Shown here one piece after another: positions 1 to 8,094 of a DNA stretch of 64,000 bases; the stretch's first letter is position 1, and each line of letters starts with the position of its first letter. The translations under genes were made by a program, and so were the position numbers. Source of the DNA: Amycolatopsis sp. CA-230715 (GTDB lineage Bacteria > Actinomycetota > Actinomycetes > Mycobacteriales > Pseudonocardiaceae); NCBI RefSeq assembly GCF_018736145.1, contig NZ_CP059997.1, positions 8,679,501 through 8,743,500 of the forward strand, given 5' to 3'. Under the pieces are notes generated by a model. The model was not told where the DNA came from. It was given only the letters and a program-made list of their open reading frames with translations, and searched no databases.

Positions 1-2
1 TC

Positions 3-1271
3 TCGTGGGCGGTGCCGAAGGGAATGCCGATCGAACCCGATGTCGCCAGGCTCGCGGTGCGGGTCGAGGACTACCCGCTCGAATACGCGGATTTCTCCGG
101 CGTGATCCCGGCAGGGCAGTACGGGGCGGGGCGGACCGAGATCTGGGACCGCGGCCGGTACGAGACCGTGCACTGGGACGGCGAGCGGATCGAGATCGTC
201 CTGTGCGGGAACCGCTTGCGCGGGAAGTACGAATTCCGGCACACCGCGGAAGACGACGACCGGCACTGGCGCGTGCGCAGGCTCGACGACGCGGAAGAAG
301 GCTGGCAGTCGTTGCCGCTGTTCGTGCCGCCGATGACACCGGGGCGAACCCGGATGCCGGGAGTTTCCGAGGACGGCGAGTGGTCCTACGAATTCGCGTG
401 GGACGGGCTGCGCGCGCAGGTTCGGGTCCAGGGCGGCCGGATCGGGGTGCGGGACTCCGACGGACGCGATCGCACCGCCACCTATCCCGAACTGCGGGGC
501 ATCGGCGCGAAACTCGGTTCGGTGGAGGCGCTGTTCGACGGTGTGATCGTGGTGCTCGCGGAGGGCAAGCCGAGCGCCGTGGCGCTGCGCCGCCGGGCGA
601 ACGTGACCACGGCGGCCGATCTGCGGCGGATGGTGCGGCAGTGGCCCGCGGTCTTCCTCGCGTTCGACCTCCTGCACCTCGCCGGGCATTCGTGCCTTGC
701 GCTCCCGTACCGCCGTCGCCGCGAGCTGCTGGCTGGCCTGGGGCTGAACGGCGACCACTGGCGGGTGCCGGAATGCTACGAAGGCGAAGGCGCGGCGGTG
801 CTGGAAGCGAGCCGTGTGCACGGTCTCGACGGCGTGATCGCGAAACGGCTGGACAGCCCGTACCGGCCAGGACGGCCCAGCCAGGACTGGGCCGCGGTGC
901 GCGGGGTGCGCGTGCAGGAGGTGGTCGTCGGCGGCTGGCGCCCCGGGGGCGGCAGCCGCGCGGAGACGGTGGGTTCGCTGCTGCTCGGCGTGCCCACCGC
1001 GGACGGGCTGCGCTACATCGGCAACGTCGGCTCGGGGTTCACCAGGGAGGACCTGGCCGAACTGGCGGAGACACTGCCGGGGTTGGCGGTGCCGAGTTCG
1101 CCGTTCGAGGAGATTCCCGAGGACAAGGCACGCGACGCGCGCTGGGTGCGTCCCGACCTGGTCGGTGAGGTCGTCTTCCGGGGCTGGACGGACGCGCACT
1201 GCCTGCGGGCGCCGAGCTGGCGCGGGCTCCGCGACGACCTCGCCGGTGAGGACGTGGGGTTCCGTGACTGA
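3..1271 (+). CDS. LigD-like protein (phosphoesterase + ATP-dependent ligase domains), 5' truncated, catalytic residues replaced
   Basis: The reading frame is open to the left edge, beginning SWAVPKG, so the true start lies outside the window. The first ~100 visible residues match the LigD 3'-phosphoesterase domain (EYADFSGVIPAGQYGAG); the rest matches the ligase domain with its OB fold. LigD normally seals ends in bacterial non-homologous end joining. Here key residues are changed. The His of the phosphoesterase VEDHP motif is Tyr (codon 72-74). The nucleotidyl-accepting Lys of motif I (KWDG) is Ala (396-398), giving FAWDG. The Glu of motif III (DGE) is Val (543-545). Motif V (KxK) reads AxR (894-902). 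Motif IV, GVIAKRLDSPY, is intact. The frame is uninterrupted, so a maintained but catalytically dead protein is likelier than a fresh pseudogene. Confidence 0.85.
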   Translation, partial: SWAVPKGMPIEPDVARLAVRVEDYPLEYADFSGVIPAGQYGAGRTEIWDRGRYETVHWDGERIEIVLCGNRLRGKYEFRHTAEDDDRHWRVRRLDDAEEGWQSLPLFVPPMTPGRTRMPGVSEDGEWSYEFAWDGLRAQVRVQGGRIGVRDSDGRDRTATYPELRGIGAKLGSVEALFDGVIVVLAEGKPSAVALRRRANVTTAADLRRMVRQWPAVFLAFDLLHLAGHSCLALPYRRRRELLAGLGLNGDHWRVPECYEGEGAAVLEASRVHGLDGVIAKRLDSPYRPGRPSQDWAAVRGVRVQEVVVGGWRPGGGSRAETVGSLLLGVPTADGLRYIGNVGSGFTREDLAELAETLPGLAVPSSPFEEIPEDKARDARWVRPDLVGEVVFRGWTDAHCLRAPSWRGLRDDLAGEDVGFRD

Positions 1272-1449
1272 GAAGAGTCCACTGTGGATGGTCGACGGCC
1301 CGCGGACAAGTCGGATGTTTGGGCATGCCGAGGCCGGGGTATAGACCATTGTTCTCCACCGGTCGGCGCGGTCGCGGCACGCGGCGGTGCGGGCACTGCT
1401 ACCGTCGGGCCGGGAACGGCGACGGGCTGATGGGGGTGAGGACCTGCAG

Positions 1450-2109
1450 GTGTCGGAGCGGTCAGCCGCGGAAAACCCGTTGATCAAGGTGGTTCTGGTC
1501 GAGGACCACGACATGGTCGCCGAAGCGATCGCCTTGGCGCTCGCGGACGTGGGCGACATCGAAATCGTCGCGCGCGCGTCGTCGGTCGCCGACGCGCTGG
1601 ACGCGGTCGGGCGGATGCGCCCCGACGTGGTCGTGCTCGACCGCAGGCTTCCCGACGGCGACGGGATCGACGCCATTCCCGAACTGCACGCGGCGGCGCC
1701 GGGGGTGCGGGTCCTGATCCTGACCGGGGACGCGACGCCCGCCGTGGCCACCAGGGTGGTCGAGGCCGGTGGTGCCGGGCTGCTGATGAAGGCGGCGCGG
1801 CTGGCGGATCTCGCGGTCGCCGTCCGCCAGGTGTCCGCGGGGGACATGGCGTTCAGCCCCGATCTGCTCGGCCAGGTGCTCAGCAGGCTCGCCGGGCGAT
1901 CCGGCGCGGTCGGCGCCGAACTGACCGGCCGGGAGCGGGAAACGCTGCGCCTGCTCGCCGACGGCGCGACCATCGCCGACATCAGCGCCAGGATGACGGT
2001 CGCGCGGAACACCGCGCGCAACCACGTGCAGCGGATCCTCACGAAGCTCGGGGCGCATTCGCAGCTCGAAGCGGTGGCGATCGCCCGCCGCGAGGGACTC
2101 GTCGACTGA
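1450..2109 (+). CDS. NarL/LuxR-family response regulator
   Basis: A two-domain regulator of ~219 residues. The receiver has the acidic pair in VLVEDHD (~residue 18), the phospho-acceptor Asp in VVVLDRRLPDGDG (~64) and the conserved Lys in LLMKAA (~114). The C-terminal LuxR helix-turn-helix (LTGRERETLRLLADGATIADI, MTVARNTARNHVQRILTKL) binds DNA. I chose GTG 1450, which follows a GGGGGTGAGG ribosome site, over an in-frame GTG at 1387 that would add 21 residues unlike a receiver. It is followed by an ATPase gene and a PAS kinase gene on the same strand, a likely phosphorelay with the kinase at 2636. Target genes are unknown. Confidence 0.88.
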   Translation: MSERSAAENPLIKVVLVEDHDMVAEAIALALADVGDIEIVARASSVADALDAVGRMRPDVVVLDRRLPDGDGIDAIPELHAAAPGVRVLILTGDATPAVATRVVEAGGAGLLMKAARLADLAVAVRQVSAGDMAFSPDLLGQVLSRLAGRSGAVGAELTGRERETLRLLADGATIADISARMTVARNTARNHVQRILTKLGAHSQLEAVAIARREGLVD

Positions 2110-2184
2110 TGCACCTGCACTAGTCGAAGTCGGGGTCGCTGCGTCTCGAACGGAGATCGCGTTACGGGAACGATGGGACGGGTC

Positions 2185-2616
2185 ATGACTACGTCCTCGT
2201 CCCGCGTGTCCTCATCCGGTGTCGCCACCTTCGACGTACCCGCCACTGTCACCGGTGCGAGTGACGCACGCCGGTTCACCGGCACGACGCTGGCCACGTG
2301 GGGGCAGCACGGCGATTCCGCCGACGACGCACAGCTCGTGGTGTACGAACTCGTGGCAAACGCCTTGCTGCACACCGAGAGCACCCCGGAACTCACCTTG
2401 CGGCTCACCGGTTCCCGGTTGCGGGTCGAGGTGGTGGACGAGAGCGCGGTCCTGCCGTCGAAACGAGCGGGCGGCGGTGACGGCGGCTGGGGCCTGAGAC
2501 TCGTGGAATCCCTCGCGGTGCGCTGGGGGGCCGAACCCGATGGTGCGGGCAAGCGGGTGTGGTGCGAGCTCGATCTGGCGAGGGCGGACGAGGGTGCCAG
2601 GGCAGTGGCGGGCTGA
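2185..2616 (+). CDS. RsbW-like ATP-binding regulatory protein
   Basis: A small (~143 aa) stand-alone GHKL ATPase of the anti-sigma/serine-kinase type common in actinobacteria. The N box is ELVANALLHTES, the G1 box VEVVDES and the G2 box GGWGLRLVE. Such proteins usually bind a sigma factor or phosphorylate an anti-anti-sigma factor. No STAS partner or sigma gene is adjacent, so the partner is unknown. ATG 2185 is used; ATG 2173 would add four residues. The gene lies between a response regulator and a PAS kinase on the same strand, so the three may form one regulatory unit. Confidence 0.75.
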   Translation: MTTSSSRVSSSGVATFDVPATVTGASDARRFTGTTLATWGQHGDSADDAQLVVYELVANALLHTESTPELTLRLTGSRLRVEVVDESAVLPSKRAGGGDGGWGLRLVESLAVRWGAEPDGAGKRVWCELDLARADEGARAVAG

Positions 2617-2635
2617 CCTTCCCCTCCCCGCCGGC

Positions 2636-3463
2636 GTGTCCGAGCGGCGAGCGCGCGGCCACGCGGCACTTTCACTGGACGCCGACGGCATGGTGACCTC
2701 GTGCAACGCCGATGCCGAGCGGGTGACCGGCTACCGGAAGGCCGATCTGCTCGGCAAGTCCGTGAGCTTCCTGGACACCGGCGACGGGCTGCTCGATTCG
2801 GCGGCCGCGGCAGGCGCGGCCGAAGGCGAGTGCCTGCTCCTGCGCGGTGACGGCAGCTCGGTGCACGCCGGTGTGCTGGTCGCCGCCGTCCGCGACGGGC
2901 TCGCACTGCGCGGGTTCGGCGTGGTGTTGCGGAACGTCCGCCGCAGTGGTGCGGCCGCGCTCGTCGGCGCCGGCGAGCGGGATCGCGCACGGCTGGCCGC
3001 CGAGGTGCACGACGACTCACTCCAGGCGATGGTCGCGGCGGGGATGCGCCTGCAACTGCTCGAAGGCAGGCTCGCCGGCCGTGACCAAGCGATCGTCGAC
3101 GGCCTGCACGTCGCGGTGGACGCGGCCGTCACCCGGCTGCGTGATCTCCTGCGGTGGCTTCGCCCTCCCGAACTGAACCACGGCCTGGCCGCGGCACTGG
3201 CCGATTGGGCGGAACGCACCGGGCGGCCGTTCGTCGTCGACCTCGACGAGGAACCGGCCGCGGAAGCGGCGACGCTCGTTTACCGCACGCTGCAGGATTC
3301 GCCGCGCGGCAGCGGTGGCACGATCCGCGTCCGCTCCGCCGACGGCGGCGTGCTGGTCGACCTCGGCGGTGGCGCGGTCGACGACGGGGGCCGGATCGAG
3401 GCGCTCGGTGGCTGGCGGGCCGACGACGGATCCCGGTTCTGGGTCCCCGGCACCCTCGGCTGA
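2636..3463 (+). CDS. PAS-domain histidine kinase with reduced ATPase domain
   Basis: About 275 residues. The N-terminal PAS domain reads SLDADGMVTSCNADAERVTGY. Then comes a NarX/DesK-type dimerisation and phosphoacceptor region (ERDRARLAAEVHDDSLQAM, His in AAEVHDD). The C-terminal ATPase module is abnormally short. After LVYRTLQ, where this family normally has an N box such as EALTNVRKHA, the sequence runs DSPRGSGGTIRVR, with only a weak G1-like VDDGG. It may bind ATP poorly or act as a phosphatase or scaffold. GTG 2636 is chosen because it begins a plausible PAS leader; upstream codons overlap the ATPase gene. It is soluble with no membrane segment. The likely partner is the regulator at 1450. 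Confidence 0.75.
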   Translation: MSERRARGHAALSLDADGMVTSCNADAERVTGYRKADLLGKSVSFLDTGDGLLDSAAAAGAAEGECLLLRGDGSSVHAGVLVAAVRDGLALRGFGVVLRNVRRSGAAALVGAGERDRARLAAEVHDDSLQAMVAAGMRLQLLEGRLAGRDQAIVDGLHVAVDAAVTRLRDLLRWLRPPELNHGLAAALADWAERTGRPFVVDLDEEPAAEAATLVYRTLQDSPRGSGGTIRVRSADGGVLVDLGGGAVDDGGRIEALGGWRADDGSRFWVPGTLG

Positions 3464-3487
3464 GCTTCTGCGCTCCCCGCTCAACGG

Positions 3488-3538
3488 CCCTGAAGGTGGC
3501 TTTCCGGGCATCTACCGCCCCGAAAGCCACCTTCAGGG
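3488..3538. repeat. Intergenic long inverted repeat, probable bidirectional terminator
   Basis: Perfect 17-bp arms, CCCTGAAGGTGGCTTTC (3488-3504) and GAAAGCCACCTTCAGGG (3522-3538), flank a 17-nt loop. It lies between the convergent PAS kinase gene (ends 3463) and the BaeRF gene (ends 3583). Related modules (GAAAGTGACGTTCAGGGC, CCGAAGGTGGCCTTCGG) recur at 47979-48142, again between convergent genes. It is probably a dispersed intergenic repeat family used as a terminator. Confidence 0.8.
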
Positions 3539-3582
3539 CAAAGCAAGACCGAGCATTGTCGAGTGGTGGTCAGGAGATGCGG

Positions 3583-4653
3583 TCAGGCGTGCCGCAGGAT
3601 CGCGCCGAACCCGTCGGCCAGGTCCAGCCGTTCGTCCGAGCGCACCAGTGCGGCGCCGGTGGCGACTCCCGCGAACGGGAGTGCCTCGTCGGCGAGCGTC
3701 CACACTGGATCGTCCACTCCGTACGCTTTCAGCTCGTCGGCGGTCGCGGCGACGGTACCCGGCTCCGGTCCACAAGCGACGGTCGTGTCACCGGGTTCGG
3801 TCACCAGCAGGGTCTCCGCGTTCCCCTCGCGCAGGACGGTGGTGACGGCTTCGATTCCTTGCACCGCAAGGCCATGGGTCCGTCCGGACTCGGTGCGGAA
3901 CTTCTCGGCGGTTTGGTCCAGCCTCGCGAGCTGATGACGCGCTGCCGCCTCGGAGATGTCCTCCGCGGTGGCGTCCGCGCTGACTTCTTCGGTGCGCTCG
4001 CGGATGTGCTCCGGCAGCAGGTCCAGCAGCCCGCGGCGAGCCTGGACCTCGCCGGAGAGCACGACGATCCCGGCGCCGAGCCGTCCGGCGGCCTTCACCA
4101 CCTCGTCCGCGACGTCCTTCAGGTTGTGGCGAACCGTCTCCTCGGTACGCGCCTGCACGGTGCGGTGCCCCGGCCCCGCGCCCCGCACCTTGTGCACCGG
4201 GTGGTCCTGTCCGCGCACCTCGCCGGTGTCCAGCTCGCGCCCGCGGGCGTCGCGGGCGGTGATCGTGGCCCCGACGCTGTCTACCGTGACGACCAGGCGG
4301 CGCGGTCCCCGCGTGCCCAGGCTCGCCAGTGGCAGCAGGAACGGGGCGCGTGACACCCTGGCGATCGCGCGCGGTGGCGGCGCCGGAAGTTCCTCGTCGA
4401 CGAGTACCCGATCGCCCGCCGCCACCAGGAACATCCCGCCTTCGCCGACCGGTGGCTCGCGGTCGGTCGCGGCGGTGTCGAGCGCGGCCAAGGTGCGCTC
4501 GGGCGCACCGAGGTCCGCGAGCTCGGCCCGCGTCGCCTGCCAGCGGAGCTCGCGTTGCTTCTCCGCGTCGGCGGTGTCGTGCGAGTCGTCGACGCAGACC
4601 GACGCGAACGATCCGTCCACAGTGGTCAGTTCACGCAGTGCGGTGGTCTCCAT
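3583..4653 (-). CDS. Rv2629-like BaeRF-family protein
   Basis: A 356-residue soluble protein matching the actinobacterial Rv2629 / bacterial archaeo-eukaryotic release factor (BaeRF) family, distant relatives of eRF1 and Vms1. The N-terminal part (VDGSFASVCVDDSHDTAD), the middle (FLLPLASLGTRGPRRLVVTVD) and the C-terminal L7Ae/Rv2629-like part (TLLVTEPGDTTVACGPEPGT) are in family order. Family members are thought to act on stalled or hibernating ribosomes; this is not shown here. ATG 4653 follows AGGAGCGCACCC. It lies 30 bp downstream of ndh on the same strand, so co-transcription is likely. This pairing with respiratory or hypoxia genes recalls mycobacterial dormancy regulons, an inference. 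Confidence 0.8.
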   Translation of the reverse strand: METTALRELTTVDGSFASVCVDDSHDTADAEKQRELRWQATRAELADLGAPERTLAALDTAATDREPPVGEGGMFLVAAGDRVLVDEELPAPPPRAIARVSRAPFLLPLASLGTRGPRRLVVTVDSVGATITARDARGRELDTGEVRGQDHPVHKVRGAGPGHRTVQARTEETVRHNLKDVADEVVKAAGRLGAGIVVLSGEVQARRGLLDLLPEHIRERTEEVSADATAEDISEAAARHQLARLDQTAEKFRTESGRTHGLAVQGIEAVTTVLREGNAETLLVTEPGDTTVACGPEPGTVAATADELKAYGVDDPVWTLADEALPFAGVATGAALVRSDERLDLADGFGAILRHA

Positions 4654-4683
4654 GGGTGCGCTCCTCCTTGCGGTAGCGAGGGT

Positions 4684-6003
4684 TCAGCTGCTCTTGGTCG
4701 CCCGCAGCCGCGGGACCTCGGGGGAGTCCGTGTCGAGCGGAACAGCGCCGGACCTGACCAGTCCGAGTTGGACGGTCTGCCGCGAGGTGACGGTTTCCAG
4801 TGCCCAATCGGCCGCCGTGCGGATCCGGTTCCCCGGCATCGCCGCCAGGTGGTACCCGCGGGTGACGGCCTTCGCGGCCCGTCCGGCCAGCGGCACGCGC
4901 AACGGGTTCGCCGCGGCCCTGCCCGCACCGAGGTCGACGACGAACCCGAGGTCGTGGTGCTTGTAGCCGCGCGGCCTGCCGTGCCCGAGCGAGGCGGCGA
5001 CGTTGTGCCCGGCGAGCTTTCCTTGCCGCGTCGCGTGTTGCGCGGTCATCGCGGTCAGCTCGCCCGGCCTGGTCAGGTCGGGCACCGCGGCCGCGTCGCC
5101 GCACGCGAACACGTCGGGCTGACCGGGCACGCCGAGCCGCGCATCGACGACGAGCCTGCCCTTCGCGGTCTCGAGCCCGATGGAGTCGACGAGCGGATCG
5201 GGCCGGACGCCGACGCACCACACCAGCGAACGCGTCGGCACCGTCTCCCCGGAGGTGAGGCGAACGCCGTTGGCATCGGCCTCGGCGACGGAGGTCTTCA
5301 TCAGCACCTCGACGTCCCGTTCGCGCAGAACCTCGTCCGCGGTGCGGGAAAGCCGGTCGTCCAGTTCCGGGAGCACGCGGTCCGCGACGTCGAGCAGCAG
5401 CCAGCGGATCCGCTGGCCCCGCAGCTCCGGATGGCGTGCGGCGAGCGCCTCGGTGAAGTCCGGTCCCTGCGCGGCGACCTCGGTTCCGGTGTAGCCCGCG
5501 CCGACCACGACGAAGGTGCACCGCGCGTCCCGTTCGGCGGAATCGGTCGAGGCGGCGGCGAGCTCGATCTGCCGCGTGATGTGGTCGCGGAGGTAGAGCG
5601 CCTCCGGGATGCCGCGGAACCCGTGCGCGTGCTCGGCGACGCCGGGAATCGGCAGCAGCTTGTTGACGCTGCCGGTGGCGAGCACGAGCCGGTCGTAGTC
5701 CAACCGGTGCTCGGTGTCCTCGGGATCGGTGTAGGTGACGTGCCCGCGGGTGAGATCGACCGCGGTCACCTCGCCCAGCGCCAGCCGGATCTTCGGCAGG
5801 GTGCCCGGCAGCGACACCGAAACCCGGCGCGGATCGAGGATCCCGGCCGCGACCTCGGGCAGCAGGGGCAGGTACAGGAAGTAGTCGGTCGGGTTGACGA
5901 GGACGATCTCCGCCTCGTCGCGGGGAAGGCGGTCGGTGAGGGTCTTCGCGGCCTGGTACCCGGCGAACCCGCCGCCGACGATCACGACTCGCTTGCGCTG
6001 CAT
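4684..6003 (-). CDS. ndh: Type II NADH dehydrogenase (NDH-2)
   Basis: A 439-residue pyridine nucleotide-disulfide oxidoreductase-fold enzyme. The N-terminal FAD dinucleotide motif is VVIVGGGFAGYQAA. NDH-2 hallmarks include FLYLPLLPEVAAG, a second dinucleotide fold FVVVGAGYTGTEVAA for NADH, VWCVGVRP, VFACGDAAAV and TAMTAQHATRQGKLAGHN. It oxidises NADH and passes electrons to menaquinone at the inner face of the membrane without pumping protons. ATG 6003 follows CCGGAGGTCGACCA, a good ribosome site. Its 3' end is 30 bp from the BaeRF gene, suggesting one operon. Confidence 0.9.
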   Translation of the reverse strand: MQRKRVVIVGGGFAGYQAAKTLTDRLPRDEAEIVLVNPTDYFLYLPLLPEVAAGILDPRRVSVSLPGTLPKIRLALGEVTAVDLTRGHVTYTDPEDTEHRLDYDRLVLATGSVNKLLPIPGVAEHAHGFRGIPEALYLRDHITRQIELAAASTDSAERDARCTFVVVGAGYTGTEVAAQGPDFTEALAARHPELRGQRIRWLLLDVADRVLPELDDRLSRTADEVLRERDVEVLMKTSVAEADANGVRLTSGETVPTRSLVWCVGVRPDPLVDSIGLETAKGRLVVDARLGVPGQPDVFACGDAAAVPDLTRPGELTAMTAQHATRQGKLAGHNVAASLGHGRPRGYKHHDLGFVVDLGAGRAAANPLRVPLAGRAAKAVTRGYHLAAMPGNRIRTAADWALETVTSRQTVQLGLVRSGAVPLDTDSPEVPRLRATKSS

Positions 6004-6110
6004 TGGTCGACCTCCGGGCGGACAAAGGGGCGATGGCGGTGGCTTACCCGATGGAAGCGTCCGGGAAACGGTGCGGTTTCACCCGCGGGTGGCCGGGATA
6101 CTCCGCCGCC

Positions 6111-6545
6111 ATGGGTACTTACCGCCACACGGCCACCGCGGACCTCCCCGCCGACGACGTCTTCGCCTATCTTCGCGACCCGCGCAACCTGCCGCGCTTC
6201 TTTCCGCAGATGACGGAAGCGGAACCGACCGGCGGGGGAGAGGCCCACGTCGAGGCCGACGTGGGAGGAAAGCACGTCGAGGGCGAGGCATGGCTCCGCG
6301 CCGACGAAGCGCGCCGCCGCCTCGAATGGGGAGCGGACGACGACGACTACCACGGCGAGCTCGAAGTAGCCGAATCCTCGCCAGGCAGCTGCGAGATCAC
6401 GGTCGTGTTGCACACCGAACGCGCCGAAGGCGGGGAAATCCAGCGCGCACTGGAGGAAACGGTAGCGGCGCTGACGCACACCGCAGTCGCGGAGACCGAT
6501 GTGGACGGTGCGCGCGGGGATACCGGCGCCGGCGGTGTCGGCTGA
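6111..6545 (+). CDS. SRPBCC-fold (START/Bet v 1-like) protein
   Basis: A small 144-residue protein beginning MGTYRHTATADLPADDVFAYL, typical of polyketide-cyclase/SRPBCC proteins that form a deep hydrophobic ligand pocket. The stretch DPRNLPRFFPQMTEAEPTGG is the usual first helix-strand region, and the alternating beta segments and long C-terminal helix (IQRALEETVAALTHT) fit. ATG 6111 is chosen over an upstream in-frame start at 6003, which would overlap the ndh start and add an unlike N-terminus. No ligand can be assigned. It is divergent from ndh. Confidence 0.75.
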   Translation: MGTYRHTATADLPADDVFAYLRDPRNLPRFFPQMTEAEPTGGGEAHVEADVGGKHVEGEAWLRADEARRRLEWGADDDDYHGELEVAESSPGSCEITVVLHTERAEGGEIQRALEETVAALTHTAVAETDVDGARGDTGAGGVG

Positions 6546-6565
6546 GCCGCGCTGGTCACCGCGCA

Positions 6566-6618
6566 CCGCAGCCGGGATCACCCGGGGCCTGGTGAGCGTG
6601 GGCTCGCATCGGCTGCGG
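6566..6618. terminator. Probable terminator hairpin between convergent genes
   Basis: Arms CCGCAGCCG (6566-6574) and CGGCTGCGG (6610-6618) are perfect complements. An inner TCACC/GGTGA pair could extend the fold. It sits in the 120-bp gap between the SRPBCC gene and the MocR gene, which converge. There is no T tract, as is common at high GC. Confidence 0.45.
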
Positions 6619-6665
6619 GTCGCGTACCGGTGAAGTACCCGTGTGGACGGTCGGCGAAACGGACG

Positions 6666-8072
6666 TCAGCCGGCGAGGCTTCGACCGAGCACGCGCGCCA
6701 CGTCGGGGAAGGAACCGGAATGGGGGCCCGCGTAGTTGAGCCGCACGAACTTTCCGGTTGGTTCGGCGGGAAACCATTCGTCGCCGGAGCCGATGACCAC
6801 GCCCGCGGCCGCGCATTCCCGGACGACCCGGTCGAGATCGGTCGTGTCGGGCAGCCGCGCCCACAGGTTCAGACCACCTTGCGGCACGGTTTCCAGTCGC
6901 GCGTCGGGCGCGTGTTCGCGAAGGCTCCGCACCAGGAGGTCGCGCCGGGTCCTCAGTTCCAGGCGGAGCTTGCGCAGATACGTCCGCCATGCGGGCTGCG
7001 TGACGACGTCGAGCGCGACCGCCTGCAGGACACCGCTGACGTACATCGATCCCGCCTGCGTGTCGGCGAGGATCCGGTTGCGCGCGGGGCCGCGCGCGAT
7101 CAGTCCCGCGACGCGGACCGCGGGGGAGACGCTCTTGCTCAGCGAGCGCACGTAGACGACGTGCCCGCTGTCGTCGCGGGCGGCGACCGGGTGCGGCTCC
7201 GCGGTGATGCCGAAGTCGTGCGCCGAGTCGTCCTCGATCAGGAACGCGCCGTGGTGCCGGACGATCTCCAGCACCTGCTCGGTCAGCCCCGGCGACCACA
7301 GCGCGCCGGTCGGGCTGGCGAAAGTCGGCTGTGCGTAGAAGGCGCGCGCCCCCGACTGGTCGAACGCGCGTGACAGCGCGTCGGGATCGGGCCCGGCGGG
7401 TCCACTGTGGACCGGGACGACCTCGACGCCGACCTGCGCGGCGGCCAGTATCGCGCCCCAGTAGGTCGGCGATTCCATCAGCAACGGCCGTCCCGCCCCG
7501 ACGAGGGCGCGGAACGCGGTGATCAGCCCGCCCTGGCTTCCCGGGATGAGCACGACGTCGCTGGGCGGGGCCGGGGTGATCCCGGCCGGGGTCGCCGATT
7601 CCAGCTCGGCAGCGAACCAGGACTGCAGTTCGGGCAGCCCCGCCGTCGGGGGCCGCGTGATCAGGGCGTCGGTCCGCGCGGTGCGGGTGAAGGCCGCGCG
7701 GACGAGGCGCTCCGGCAGCAGTTCGCGCGCGGGATAGCCGGAGTGGAGCGCGACCACGTCGTTCGGGACGGACTGCAGGGCCGCTGGCAGTTGCGGGATC
7801 CGTTTGTTGGGCGAGCCGAGCGCCGCGGTCTGCCAGCCGTAGTCGTTCGCACGAGCCGCGCGGACCGCCCGGACGAACGTCCCCACACCCGGCCTGCTTT
7901 CCACGACGCCTTGGAGCGCGAGGGTGCGGAGCGCCTTTTGCACGGTGACCGGGCTCGCCCCGTGTTCGGCGACCAGTGAACGCGTCGACGGCAGTTTCGC
8001 CCCCGACGGAGCCGTGGTGATCCAGCGCCGCAGCGCCGTGACGATGCGGACCGAACTGCTATCGTCGACCAT
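6666..8072 (-). CDS. MocR-type GntR regulator with PLP aminotransferase domain
   Basis: A 468-residue protein with an N-terminal GntR winged helix (SGAKLPSTRSLVAEHGASPV, TVQKALRTLALQGVVESRPG) and a C-terminal fold-type I aminotransferase domain. The PLP-binding Lys lies in VYVRSLSKSVSPAVR; PTFASPTG and FLIEDDSAHDF are also typical. MocR proteins sense amino acids or PLP-related compounds and usually control a neighbouring gene. Here that is the divergent EamA transporter, whose ATG overlaps this one by two bases (CATG at 8070-8073). The frame stays open upstream to 8744, but that part is the antisense shadow of the transporter gene. Confidence 0.88.
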   Translation of the reverse strand: MVDDSSSVRIVTALRRWITTAPSGAKLPSTRSLVAEHGASPVTVQKALRTLALQGVVESRPGVGTFVRAVRAARANDYGWQTAALGSPNKRIPQLPAALQSVPNDVVALHSGYPARELLPERLVRAAFTRTARTDALITRPPTAGLPELQSWFAAELESATPAGITPAPPSDVVLIPGSQGGLITAFRALVGAGRPLLMESPTYWGAILAAAQVGVEVVPVHSGPAGPDPDALSRAFDQSGARAFYAQPTFASPTGALWSPGLTEQVLEIVRHHGAFLIEDDSAHDFGITAEPHPVAARDDSGHVVYVRSLSKSVSPAVRVAGLIARGPARNRILADTQAGSMYVSGVLQAVALDVVTQPAWRTYLRKLRLELRTRRDLLVRSLREHAPDARLETVPQGGLNLWARLPDTTDLDRVVRECAAAGVVIGSGDEWFPAEPTGKFVRLNYAGPHSGSFPDVARVLGRSLAG

Positions 8073-8094
8073 GAAGAACAACAGTAGCGCTACT
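8057..8094. promoter_or_regulatory. Back-to-back leaderless promoter/operator region of the MocR-EamA pair
   Basis: The two start codons overlap at CATG (8070-8073). On the plus strand TGCTAT (8057-8062) is 8 nt before the transporter ATG. On the minus strand TACTGT (complement of 8081-8086) is 8 nt before the regulator ATG. A perfect 12-bp palindrome AGTAGCGCTACT spans 8083-8094, and GTGCTATCG at 8110 repeats the CTGCTATCG at 8056. The layout suggests leaderless transcripts and regulator binding across both starts; all of this is inferred from sequence. Confidence 0.45.

Noticed and set aside
12..14. GTG as true start of the LigD-like gene
   Set aside because: Codons SWA just before it are the conserved lead-in of the family (SWAVPKG), so the gene starts outside the window.
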